Assembly: GCA_029243665.1 (NCBI GenBank)
Contig: JAQWRO010000014.1
Coordinates: 1-24,111 of the forward strand
DNA: 24,111 nt
Source of the DNA: Gammaproteobacteria bacterium
Lineage (GTDB): Bacteria; Pseudomonadota; Gammaproteobacteria; Comchoanobacterales; Comchoanobacteraceae
Direction: 5' to 3'
This document shows, piece after piece, positions 13,979 to 22,680 of the stretch. Position 1 is the first letter of the stretch. Each line of letters starts with the position of its first letter. The position numbers were made by a program, and so were the translations under genes. Under the pieces are notes generated by a model. The model had not been told where the DNA came from. It ran no database searches and saw only the letters and a list, made by a program, of their open reading frames with translations.

Positions 13979-16336
13979 ATGAGTCAGATAGAAGAAAAAA
14001 TCACATTATTTATCGATGATCAATGTATCAAATGTTCGCCTGGAACGACTATTATTGAAGCTGCTGATAGTGTTGGCATCTATATCCCTAGATTTTGTTA
14101 TCATGAAAAGCTAAGTGTTGTTGCAAGTTGCAGAATGTGCTTGGTTGAAGTCGAAAAAGCACCCAAAACATTACCTGCATGTGCGACACCTGTTGCGAAT
14201 GATATGCATGTTTATACTCGCTCTCAAAAAGCCCGTCAATCTCAAAAAGCAGTTATGGAGTTTCTACTCATTAATCACCCTCTTGATTGTCCAATATGTG
14301 ACCAAGGTGGCGAGTGTGAATTACAAGACATCGCTATGGGTTATGGTGAAGGTGTATCTAAATTCACAAAAGACAAACGCGTGGTTTATGATGAGAACCT
14401 AGGTCCACTTGTAGAAACAGATATGACTCGCTGCATTCATTGCACAAGATGTGTTAGGTTTGGAACTGAAATTGCTGGCATTGAAGAATTAGGTGCCCTA
14501 AAACGTGGCAATCATATGAACATTGGAACCTATCTAAAAAAAGGTCTTAAATCAGAACTTTCAGGGAATGTTATTGATATTTGCCCTGTTGGAGCACTAA
14601 CTTCTAAGCCTTATCGTTTTCATGGTAGGTCTTGGGGATTCTCTCAACATATGAGTATAGGCCCTCATGATTGTGTAGGTTCAAATACTTATATTCACAG
14701 CATTAATAATGGCAACAATCTAGATATTATGCGTGTTGTCCCCAGAAAAAACGACCGTGTAAACGAAACATGGTTATCAGATCGAGATCGCTTTTCTTAT
14801 GAAGGCATTCAACACAAAAAGCGTTTAACACACCCTTTAGTTAAAAAAAATGGTCAGTGGAAAGAAGTCTCTTGGGCGCATGTCATTAGCTATATCGCAG
14901 ATTGCCTAAAGCAAGTAACGGATTCCAAAGGTGGCCAAAAGATTGCTGCACTTGCTCATCCAAGTAGCACTTGTGAAGAGTTTTATCTATTACAAAAACT
15001 TTTCCGCCAACTAGGTTCAAACAACTTAGACTTTAGATTGAAAGAGTCTGATTTTAAAGACCAATATCAAATAAACTATACAACAAATTTATCTGGTTCA
15101 TTTGAAGACATTGAGCAAAGTAGATGTATTACACTCATCGGTGCAAACACTCGAAACGATCAACCAATGTTAAATCATCGTATTCGAAAGTCAGTCCTTT
15201 CTGGTGCTGATTGTATTCGCATAGATAGTCATATGAGCCCAATGAATTTCAAAACAACGCATGACTTTCTAACACCACATGATGAATGGTCATCTAATTT
15301 AGCTCAATTACTTCATGCGGTTTTAGATATAAAAAAACAACCTGTCCCAAAAAGCATTCAAATACATAAACCAACTGATGACATTACAAAATTAGCTAAA
15401 ACTATTTGCAAGCATAAATCAGGTTATATATTTGTTGGCAAACATATTATGCATCATGACAATGCTAGCAGTATGCGCGCTATCATACAGACCATTGCTA
15501 AAGAGACAAACCACACAATTACCTTTATTTCAGAAGGTGCAAACGCTGTTGGTGGTGCAAAAATGGGCATGTTACCATATTTAGGTAAAACAATTGGACT
15601 AGATAAAGAAGCGATATTTAAAAATACAATGTCTATTTTATGGCTACATCAATTAGACCCCGAACATGATATGACTCATTATACAGAAGTCAAAAATAAA
15701 CTTGAAAAAAGCTTTGTTATTTCATGTAATGCCTATGACAGTGATGAACTACGTTCATATGCTGATGTCATTATCCCAGCATGTACTTTTGCAGAAATGT
15801 CAGGGACATTTATTAATTTACTTGGACAACAACAGCGTTTTCATGCAGCCTTACCACCACTGGGTGACAGTAAAGCAGGCTGGAAAATCATTGCTGCTAT
15901 TGCACAAACCATGCAATTAAATTCTTTTAATTACCCACACTCACAAGCAGTTGTTGATGAATTTAACAGCAACCATTTTGAATTCAATTATCAAGAAAAT
16001 ACTTTGCCTGAAACCATTGATAATGGCAATGGACATCATTCTTGGGTTTCCTTTGATCACCCCTTCAATGTTGATGGTATTACGAGACACGCCAAAGCAT
16101 TGCAAGAAGTAGCCAAAGAGGATGATTGGATCATTCGAATCAATAGTCATGTAGCTAATTACTATGGGATTGATCATGATGGTGCTGCAACACTAAGTTT
16201 TGGGACACAAAATATACAAGTCTTTGTTATCATAGATGAGTTAATTGCAAATAAAACCATTGTTGTTGGTAAAGAAATTGCAACTTTACTTCCTAAAAAC
16301 TGTAAAATAGAGTTGAAATCAAACCATGATAAATAA
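13979..16336 (+). CDS. nuoG: NADH-quinone oxidoreductase subunit G
   Basis: NuoG (75 kDa) relays electrons along the peripheral arm. Ligands in order are: N1b [2Fe-2S] at Cys40, Cys51, Cys54 and Cys68; N5 at His100, Cys104, Cys107 and Cys113; N4 at Cys152, Cys155, Cys158 and Cys202. The rest is a molybdopterin-oxidoreductase-like domain without an expected Mo site. The E. coli-type extra cluster N7 is absent, because only one Cys (in SIGPHDCVGSN) occurs where a CxxCxxxC motif would be. At 785 residues it is between the mitochondrial type (about 700) and E. coli (about 910). It starts one base after the nuoF stop, with a GAAGGG site, and overlaps nuoH by 11 nt. Confidence 0.96.
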   Translation: MSQIEEKITLFIDDQCIKCSPGTTIIEAADSVGIYIPRFCYHEKLSVVASCRMCLVEVEKAPKTLPACATPVANDMHVYTRSQKARQSQKAVMEFLLINHPLDCPICDQGGECELQDIAMGYGEGVSKFTKDKRVVYDENLGPLVETDMTRCIHCTRCVRFGTEIAGIEELGALKRGNHMNIGTYLKKGLKSELSGNVIDICPVGALTSKPYRFHGRSWGFSQHMSIGPHDCVGSNTYIHSINNGNNLDIMRVVPRKNDRVNETWLSDRDRFSYEGIQHKKRLTHPLVKKNGQWKEVSWAHVISYIADCLKQVTDSKGGQKIAALAHPSSTCEEFYLLQKLFRQLGSNNLDFRLKESDFKDQYQINYTTNLSGSFEDIEQSRCITLIGANTRNDQPMLNHRIRKSVLSGADCIRIDSHMSPMNFKTTHDFLTPHDEWSSNLAQLLHAVLDIKKQPVPKSIQIHKPTDDITKLAKTICKHKSGYIFVGKHIMHHDNASSMRAIIQTIAKETNHTITFISEGANAVGGAKMGMLPYLGKTIGLDKEAIFKNTMSILWLHQLDPEHDMTHYTEVKNKLEKSFVISCNAYDSDELRSYADVIIPACTFAEMSGTFINLLGQQQRFHAALPPLGDSKAGWKIIAAIAQTMQLNSFNYPHSQAVVDEFNSNHFEFNYQENTLPETIDNGNGHHSWVSFDHPFNVDGITRHAKALQEVAKEDDWIIRINSHVANYYGIDHDGAATLSFGTQNIQVFVIIDELIANKTIVVGKEIATLLPKNCKIELKSNHDK

Positions 16337-17339
16337 TTTATCCCCGATCACATTTTTATTTATTAAGATCATAGCAATATTGGTACCTGTTCTTATATGT
16401 ATCGCATATTATACCCTTGCTGAACGCAAAGTTGCTGCCTACATACAAGGTAGAGTAGGCGCTAATAGAGTTGGTTTTAGAGGCTTGCTGCAACCTTTTG
16501 CAGATGCACTCAAGTTCTTAAACAAAGAATATATCTATCCTGCAGCATCCAATCCCATTTTGTTTACATTAGCGCCTATATTATCTGTTACAACAGCTAT
16601 TGCTGGTTGGGCAGTGATTCCTGTTTCCCCGGGATTTGTAGTAGCTGATATTGATGCTGGATTATTATACTTATTTGCTGTTACATCACTAGGTGCCTAT
16701 GGTGTGATTATTGCTGGCTGGGCATCTAACTCTAAATATGCAATTTTTGGTGCCATGCGCTCTATGGCACAAGTCATCTCATATGAAATTGCAATGGGAT
16801 TTGCATTGGTAGGTGTTCTTCTATTGTCAGGCTCGATGAACCTAAGCCATATTGTAGAAGGCCAAGCAGGTGGCATATGGCATTGGTATATTTGGCCACT
16901 ATTACCACTATTTATAGTGTTTATTGTTTGTGGTCTTGCTGAAACAAACCGCCTTCCTTTTGATTTAGCAGAAGGTGAAGCAGAAATTGTAGCAGGCTAT
17001 TTAGTTGAATATGGAGGTGTTGGCTTCATGTTATTTTTCTTATCTGAATATTCCAATATGCTACTCGTATCTGCGCTAGGTGCTACATTATTTCTAGGTG
17101 GATGGCATTCACCTTTTGAATCAATCCTATTCCTTAGCAGCCTTACCTCGTTTGTTCCAGTTTTCGTTTGGTTCATACTTAAAACTTTTTTTATGGCGTT
17201 TATTCTATTATGGGTAAGATGGACATTTCCTAGATACCGTTATGATCAACTCATGATGATGGGCTGGAAAGCCTTAATCCCAACCACATTAATGTGGTTG
17301 CCTATTGTTGCCATATTTATCAAATTAGGTGTGCTATGA
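16326..17339 (+). CDS. nuoH: NADH-quinone oxidoreductase subunit H
   Basis: NuoH (ND1) is the membrane subunit that links the quinone cavity to the proton-pumping arm. The 337-residue, roughly eight-helix protein has YYTLAERKVAAYIQGRVGANRVG in the first cytoplasmic loop and the acidic loop LAETNRLPFDLAEGEAEIVAGY. These conserved carboxylates are essential for quinone coupling in studied enzymes. Length is normal, so the extra membrane sequence in the next gene is not borrowed from NuoH. Its stop overlaps the nuoI start as ATGA. Confidence 0.97.
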   Translation: MINNLSPITFLFIKIIAILVPVLICIAYYTLAERKVAAYIQGRVGANRVGFRGLLQPFADALKFLNKEYIYPAASNPILFTLAPILSVTTAIAGWAVIPVSPGFVVADIDAGLLYLFAVTSLGAYGVIIAGWASNSKYAIFGAMRSMAQVISYEIAMGFALVGVLLLSGSMNLSHIVEGQAGGIWHWYIWPLLPLFIVFIVCGLAETNRLPFDLAEGEAEIVAGYLVEYGGVGFMLFFLSEYSNMLLVSALGATLFLGGWHSPFESILFLSSLTSFVPVFVWFILKTFFMAFILLWVRWTFPRYRYDQLMMMGWKALIPTTLMWLPIVAIFIKLGVL

Positions 17340-17839
17340 CATTTTTTATAAAGTATAAAAAAACTACACAATTTGCCCTAATCATCGCCGGTTTAGGTCT
17401 ATTTGTTCTATTTTATTTACTTAATTTATTATCTTGGTATACCCTGGATCCTGCCACTTCTCCCCTCAGCCCTACTTGGATTAGACGCCAGGCTTGGTTA
17501 AGTGGTCTCATTTGGGCAATAACTATTTTTATCGGTGGTCGTTGGGCACTATTAAATAGAAGGCCACCTATTCATATCTTATGGCCTTATGGGATAACAC
17601 TCAAACTGTGGATGCTACAAATGCTTATACAGATAATCCACATTGCAAACTTGTTTTCAAATACATTGAGAGATTTTTGGACACCATATGGACCAACTTT
17701 AACTTATGTATACAATTCGGTTGCAATTATTTGCTTACTTAGCTTTGTTATCAGCTATGTTTGGTATAGAAACTTTCCTAAGCCAAGTTATAAACCACCA
17801 GTAAAAAAAAACAAACCATCTAGTAGGCCAAAAGCTAAT
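17336..17839 (+). other. Segment encoding the extra membrane domain of NuoI
   Basis: Residues 1-168 of the nuoI product. Aromatic-rich helices carry a short loop rich in Pro, Ser and Thr (LDPATSPLSPTW) and an aromatic loop (LRDFWTPYGP). Nothing in it resembles the complex I subunits I know. It lies between the nuoH stop and the region matching ordinary NuoI, as about 500 nt of additional in-frame DNA. Codon use is AT-rich like its neighbours, with no sign of recent transfer. Confidence 0.85.
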
Positions 17840-18325
17840 AGCCAATATATGCACTACCTGAAAAGATTTTTAATGATTGATATTTTCAAAGGCTTAATGC
17901 ATACCGGTAGGAATATATTTAAACCCAATAAAACACTACAGTTTCCAGATGAGAAAATGCCAACTTCACCAAGGTTTAGAGGTATTCTTGCCTTAAGAAA
18001 ATATCCAAATGGTGAAGAACGATGTATTGCGTGCAAGTTATGTGAAGCTGTCTGTCCTGCCCTGGCAATTACCATAGAAGCAGAACCTAGAAAAGATGGA
18101 TCAAGGCGTACAAAACGCTTCGATATAGATATGTTTAAATGTATTAACTGTGGATTTTGTGAAGAAGCTTGTCCTGTTGACTCAATTGTTGTAACCTCAG
18201 AACATCACTATGTCGTTAGAAAACGTGGTGAGAATATTTTAACTAAGGAAAAATTACTTGCTATTGGCGACCGTTGTGAGCAACAAATAGCATTAGATCG
18301 TGCCCAAGATGAGCAATATCGATGA
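17336..18325 (+). CDS. nuoI: NuoI with an N-terminal multi-helix membrane extension
   Basis: The C-terminal part, about 171-329, is a standard NuoI (TYKY) with two [4Fe-4S] clusters (N6a/N6b): Cys230, Cys233, Cys236, Cys240 and Cys269, Cys272, Cys275, Cys279. Canonical NuoI of this type is about 160 residues. Here about 170 residues precede it, containing about four hydrophobic segments (13-32, 54-72, 87-106, 124-143) and a basic, proline-rich linker (148-166). Basic residues near the N-terminus (Lys6, Lys8, Lys9) and the basic linker predict both on the cytoplasmic side, where the Fe-S domain must be. I do not recognise the membrane part. The ATG at 17336 overlaps the nuoH stop (ATGA), with AGG 6 nt upstream. 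An in-frame ATG at 17294 inside nuoH is less likely. No good ribosome site precedes an internal NuoI start. Alternatively, the domain is a novel accessory subunit fused to NuoI. Confidence 0.93.
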   Translation: MTFFIKYKKTTQFALIIAGLGLFVLFYLLNLLSWYTLDPATSPLSPTWIRRQAWLSGLIWAITIFIGGRWALLNRRPPIHILWPYGITLKLWMLQMLIQIIHIANLFSNTLRDFWTPYGPTLTYVYNSVAIICLLSFVISYVWYRNFPKPSYKPPVKKNKPSSRPKANSQYMHYLKRFLMIDIFKGLMHTGRNIFKPNKTLQFPDEKMPTSPRFRGILALRKYPNGEERCIACKLCEAVCPALAITIEAEPRKDGSRRTKRFDIDMFKCINCGFCEEACPVDSIVVTSEHHYVVRKRGENILTKEKLLAIGDRCEQQIALDRAQDEQYR

Positions 18326-18335
18326 GTGACCACAC

Positions 18336-18920
18336 ATGATTTATGACATGCTTTTTTATGTATTTAGTATATTAACTATATCTACTTCTTTGATGGTGGT
18401 ATTTGCTAACCATCCTGTAAAATCAGCTCTTTTTCTAATTTTTACTTTTGTAAACGTTGCTGGGTTATGGATGCTAGCTCAATCTGAATTCCTATCTTTA
18501 GCACTTATCTTTGTGTATGTTGGTGCTGTTATGACCCTACTCTTATTTGTTGTAATGATGCTAAATGTGCCAAGATCTGAAAAACATGATGTGAAAAAGT
18601 CTATTTACACATCACTTAATCTTGTCATTGGTTTAATTGTCGTATACATACTTTACTCTGCAGCAATCATTATTAGTCAACCCGTACATATACAATCGAT
18701 TGAATCTCCAACAAAAGCAATTGGTATGGTCTTATATACTGACTATGCACTAGCATTCTTGATTACTAGTATTATATTACTTATTGGAATGATTGCTGCT
18801 GTTAGCTTATGTTTCGAAGGACGTCGATCCGATAGCAAATCCCAAATCATAAGTGAACAGTTAAAAGCCAATAAAGCTTCTAGATTGAAATTTGCACCTA
18901 AAAAAAGGAATTCAAAATGA
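18336..18920 (+). CDS. nuoJ: NADH-quinone oxidoreductase subunit J
   Basis: NuoJ (ND6) is a five-helix membrane subunit between NuoA/K and NuoH. Conserved features are HPVKSALFLIFTFVNVAGLWMLAQSEFLSLALIFVYVGAVMTLLLFVVMMLN (helices 2-3, with the pi-bulge helix around VYVGAVMTLLLFV). Helices 4 and 5 follow at about 91-108 and 134-156. The C-terminal tail, from about 157, is polar and basic, and at 194 residues the protein has a normal length. Ten nucleotides separate it from nuoI, and it overlaps nuoK by 4 nt. Confidence 0.95.
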   Translation: MIYDMLFYVFSILTISTSLMVVFANHPVKSALFLIFTFVNVAGLWMLAQSEFLSLALIFVYVGAVMTLLLFVVMMLNVPRSEKHDVKKSIYTSLNLVIGLIVVYILYSAAIIISQPVHIQSIESPTKAIGMVLYTDYALAFLITSIILLIGMIAAVSLCFEGRRSDSKSQIISEQLKANKASRLKFAPKKRNSK

Positions 18921-19222
18921 TTGGTATTGAACATTTCGTCATTATTGGATGTATTGTGTTTGTGATTGGAGTAATTGGTATTGCTGTTAACAAACACAAC
19001 TTAATCTCTTTACTCATGTCTATCGAACTTATCTTACTAGCTTGTAACACTAATTTTGTAGCTTTTTCAAAATTACATAACAGCCTTGTAGGTGAAGTCT
19101 TTGTATTTTTTGTTTTAGGCATTGCAGCGATTGAGACCGCCATTGGTCTTGCTATTATGGTTCTTATTTTCCGTCAACACAAAACGATAGATTCAAATAA
19201 ATTCAGTGAGTTGAAGGGATAA
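18917..19222 (+). CDS. nuoK: NADH-quinone oxidoreductase subunit K
   Basis: NuoK (ND4L) is a three-helix membrane subunit in the proton path. The two conserved carboxylates are present: Glu37 in MSIELIL and Glu73 in AAIETAIGLAI, matching Glu36 and Glu72 of E. coli. The length is 101 residues, as expected. AAGGA lies just upstream of the ATG, inside nuoJ. The stop overlaps the nuoL start by 1 nt. Confidence 0.97.
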   Translation: MIGIEHFVIIGCIVFVIGVIGIAVNKHNLISLLMSIELILLACNTNFVAFSKLHNSLVGEVFVFFVLGIAAIETAIGLAIMVLIFRQHKTIDSNKFSELKG

Positions 19223-21168
19223 TGAATATAGCAAGTATTATCACAACAGTATGGATGTCACCACTACTTGGTGCTATTATTTCAGGTATTTTTGGACCCA
19301 AAATTGGTCACAAACAAAGCCACTCAATTACAATTGGACTTGTAGGTATTTCAATGATTTTATCGTTTTACTTAGGCAAGTTGTTTTTAATAGACCAAAT
19401 TGCACCAGTAAACGTCGTTCTTTTTGACTGGATCAATAATAATGCTTTCACCATACATGCTGGATTTTATCTTGATGCATTATCAGTAGTCATGTTAGTT
19501 GTTGTCAGTTTTGTTTCCTTTTTAGTGCATATTTATAGTGTTGGCTATATGCACAATGATCCAGGATATTCTAGATTTTTTGCATACGTATCCCTTTTTA
19601 CATTTGCCATGTTTGCACTCATTGGTGCAGATAATTTAGCACAACTATTTTTTGGCTGGGAAGGTATTGGTGTTGTATCTTATCTTTTGATTGGATTTTA
19701 TTTCAAGAAAAACTCTGCAGCAAATGGTGCATTGAAAGCTTTTCTAGTCAACCGTGTAGGCGATCTTGGCCTTATTTTAGCCATTGCATTAACCTATAGT
19801 TATACAAATAGCCTAGACTATACAGCTATACTTGAGAAGTTACCTAATATGGCTATGGAAAGCTTTTATCTAACCAACCATTGGTCAGTGAATATAGTTA
19901 GCTTAATCTGCTTTTTATATTTAATAGCAGCCATGGGTAAATCAACCCAAATCCCACTTCATGTTTGGTTGCCAGAGTCAATGGAGGGCCCAACACCTAT
20001 TTCAGCACTGATCCATGCGGCAACTATGGTAACTGCAGGAATATATCTCATCTGTCGTTTATCCCCAATTTTTGACTTGACCCCAACTATACTCAATATT
20101 ATTTTAATTATTGGTAGCCTTGGCGCTTTAATGTTAGGCCTAGTTGGAATCGTACAAAATGATATTAAACGTGTAGTAGCATATTCTACACTTTCTCAAT
20201 TAGGCTATATGATTGCTGCTACTGGTGCATCAGCATATGCTGCTGCTATGTTCCATCTCATTACACATGCGTGTTTCAAAGCTTTGCTTTTTTTATCTGC
20301 AGGATCAGTGATTGTTGCCATGCATCACGAACAAGATATGCAAAAAATGGGTGGCCTTGCCAAAGATATGCCTATCACTTATATTTGCTCTTTAATTGGA
20401 ACTTTAGCTCTAATCGCTTTCCCATTCTTCTCAGGTTTTTATTCTAAAGATAGCATCATTGCTGCTGTTTCGATGTCCAACCTTCCAGCGGCTACTTTTT
20501 CATATATTTGCTTGGTTTTGGGTGCAATGGTAACTGCTATCTATAGCTTTAGAGCATTCTTCCTAACCTTTCATGGACAAAAGAGATTTAAAGGGAACGT
20601 CAGTGACCCAGGTTTCACCATAACTATGCCATTAATTATATTGGCTATTCCTTCTATTTTTCTTGGCATGATACTAATGGGTCCAATATTTAAAGGACAC
20701 ATGTTAAATGATAGTTTATCATCTTTACCATTAACATCAGAGCTTCAACATGAACTTGGGATTGAATTTTCATCACCATTCTTCAGTGTAATACATGCAT
20801 TTACACAACTTCCATTATATTTTACTTTTATTGGCTTTATGATTGCTTATGCTTGCTACATAAAATATCCAGAAATATGGCAAGCAAATAAATATCGCTT
20901 TAGCACTATCAATTGGATTCTTAATAATAAATGGGGCTTTGACTGGTTTAATGACCATATTATTGTTCGCTATACAAGAGAGTTGGCTAATAAAACATAC
21001 CAATTTACAGATCAAAAAATCATTGATAGGGGCATTGTCTCAGGAGTTAGTCATATGACTTATGAAACAGGGAAACTATTACGCAGAATCCAAACTGGAT
21101 ACTTGTACCACCAAGCCTTTTCAATAACGCTAGGTCTTATTATTTTAATGTTTTTAATTTCTATTTAA
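19222..21168 (+). CDS. nuoL: NADH-quinone oxidoreductase subunit L
   Basis: NuoL (ND5) is the distal antiporter-like proton pump with the long lateral helix. The 648-residue protein is slightly longer than the usual 610-640. Glu147 in FFGWEGIGVVSYLLIGFYF is the conserved carboxylate, and the LHVWLPESMEGPTPISALIHAATMVTAGIYL block is canonical. Lysines in GALKAFLVNRVGD and AAMGKSTQIP follow the family. The C-terminal part contains the amphipathic lateral helix region and a final hydrophobic anchor (LGLIILMFLIS). GAAGGG sits 3 nt before the ATG, a tight spacing. Confidence 0.96.
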   Translation: MNIASIITTVWMSPLLGAIISGIFGPKIGHKQSHSITIGLVGISMILSFYLGKLFLIDQIAPVNVVLFDWINNNAFTIHAGFYLDALSVVMLVVVSFVSFLVHIYSVGYMHNDPGYSRFFAYVSLFTFAMFALIGADNLAQLFFGWEGIGVVSYLLIGFYFKKNSAANGALKAFLVNRVGDLGLILAIALTYSYTNSLDYTAILEKLPNMAMESFYLTNHWSVNIVSLICFLYLIAAMGKSTQIPLHVWLPESMEGPTPISALIHAATMVTAGIYLICRLSPIFDLTPTILNIILIIGSLGALMLGLVGIVQNDIKRVVAYSTLSQLGYMIAATGASAYAAAMFHLITHACFKALLFLSAGSVIVAMHHEQDMQKMGGLAKDMPITYICSLIGTLALIAFPFFSGFYSKDSIIAAVSMSNLPAATFSYICLVLGAMVTAIYSFRAFFLTFHGQKRFKGNVSDPGFTITMPLIILAIPSIFLGMILMGPIFKGHMLNDSLSSLPLTSELQHELGIEFSSPFFSVIHAFTQLPLYFTFIGFMIAYACYIKYPEIWQANKYRFSTINWILNNKWGFDWFNDHIIVRYTRELANKTYQFTDQKIIDRGIVSGVSHMTYETGKLLRRIQTGYLYHQAFSITLGLIILMFLISI

Positions 21169-21169
21169 C

Positions 21170-22678
21170 ATGCTATTACACAAACTACCACTCATCTCAA
21201 TTCTAATTAGCCAATCATTATTTTCAGGCGTCTGGATACTATTATCATCTGATGAACGTGCTAAAAATATAGCAATCAGCTCAAGTATCTTTAGTCTATT
21301 TTTAGGTGTTTTATTATACCTTGGTTTTGATACTTCAACAGCTAATATGCAATTCACTGAAAACTATAGTTGGATTGTATCCCTCAAAATTAATTACTAT
21401 GTTGGAATAGATGGAATATCATTACCTCTAATTCTTTTAACGCTTTTCATCAACCTTATTATCGTCTTAACAGCAAATGACCTTGTTAATCAACAAATCA
21501 GTTATTACCTTGGTCTATTCTTCTTTCTTCAAGCCATGGTTGTTGGTGTTTTTGTCTCACTTAATACATTCTTATTTTATCTCTTTTGGGAAGGAATGCT
21601 AATACCGATGTATTTATGCATTGGGATTTGGGGTAGCCAATTAAGAAGCTATGCTGCTATTAAATTTTTCATATATACCTTCTTTGGATCAGTTATCATG
21701 CTCTTGGCACTGATTTACCTATCGATAAAAGCGGGTAGCTCATCTATTCTTTCTTTTTATAACTTACCCTTATCACTTTATGAGCAAAGCTTTATATTAT
21801 TTGCATTGATACTTGCTTTTGCAGTGAAAATACCTATGTGGCCAGTTCATACATGGTTACCAGATGCACATACTGAAGCGCCTGCAGGTGGTTCAGTCAT
21901 TCTTGCTGCACTGATGCTGAAAGTAGGCGCTTATGGCTTTTTTAGATTTTGTCTACCTATCACACCTGATGCTTGTTTAGAGGCATCTTGGCTTATGATT
22001 ACACTTTCACTAATTGCAATTGTGAATATTGGCCTTGTTGCCCTTGCACAACATGACATGAAACGCCTTATCGCATATTCATCTGTTGCACATATGGGAT
22101 TTGTCTCACTAGGTTGCTTTATGATTTATCCAATTTTCAAAAACTCTGGACATTTACCTAGTGCTCAACTTGCCTTATCAGGTGCTATGGTTCAAATGAT
22201 TACGCATGCCTTTGGTTCAGGTGGCATGTTCTTAGCATTTGGCCTGCTTTATGAAAAAATACACACAAGACTCATTGCAGATATGGGTGGCATCGTTCAG
22301 AAAATGCCCTACTTTACAGCATTCTTTATGATATTTGTACTTTCAAATGTTGGCTTACCTGGCACAGCGGGCTTCGTTGGAGAATTTATGGTCTTAGTCA
22401 GTGCCGCACAAACCAATTTTTGGGTTGCTTTGTTAGCTGGACTCACCCTTGTTTTGTCAGCTAGTTATTCACTATTCATGTTCAAACGTGTCTTTTATGG
22501 ACCAATCACACAAGCGAATATTGAGAAACTTGAAGATATATCAGCACATCAATACATCGCATTAAGCTTAATGGTTCTAGGCATCTTCTTTATAGGGCTG
22601 TACCCACAGCCGCTTATAAAGATTATGGATAAATCAATAGTTAATCTTGTTCAACTCGCATTACAGGCTAAATTTTAA
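21170..22678 (+). CDS. nuoM: NADH-quinone oxidoreductase subunit M
   Basis: NuoM (ND4) is the middle antiporter-like proton pump. At 502 residues it has the usual length. The conserved Glu141 lies in FYLFWEGMLIPMYL. The core block VKIPMWPVHTWLPDAHTEAPAGGSVILAALMLKVGAYGFFRFCLP carries the conserved lysines. HDMKRLIAYSSVAHMGFVSLG and GLPGTAGFVGEFM are also diagnostic. It begins one base after the nuoL stop and has no clear Shine-Dalgarno, so it probably relies on coupling. Confidence 0.97.
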   Translation: MLLHKLPLISILISQSLFSGVWILLSSDERAKNIAISSSIFSLFLGVLLYLGFDTSTANMQFTENYSWIVSLKINYYVGIDGISLPLILLTLFINLIIVLTANDLVNQQISYYLGLFFFLQAMVVGVFVSLNTFLFYLFWEGMLIPMYLCIGIWGSQLRSYAAIKFFIYTFFGSVIMLLALIYLSIKAGSSSILSFYNLPLSLYEQSFILFALILAFAVKIPMWPVHTWLPDAHTEAPAGGSVILAALMLKVGAYGFFRFCLPITPDACLEASWLMITLSLIAIVNIGLVALAQHDMKRLIAYSSVAHMGFVSLGCFMIYPIFKNSGHLPSAQLALSGAMVQMITHAFGSGGMFLAFGLLYEKIHTRLIADMGGIVQKMPYFTAFFMIFVLSNVGLPGTAGFVGEFMVLVSAAQTNFWVALLAGLTLVLSASYSLFMFKRVFYGPITQANIEKLEDISAHQYIALSLMVLGIFFIGLYPQPLIKIMDKSIVNLVQLALQAKF

Positions 22679-22680
22679 TT

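Noticed and set aside
13979..16336. An N7 cluster or active molybdenum site in NuoG
   Set aside because: Only one cysteine is present where CxxCxxxC would be, and no Mo ligand is evident, so it is the ordinary non-enteric type.
17294..17335. Earlier in-frame ATG for nuoI inside nuoH
   Set aside because: It would overlap nuoH by 46 nt and add residues from an out-of-frame reading of the NuoH end. The ATGA overlap at 17336 with AGG upstream matches the operon's usual coupling.
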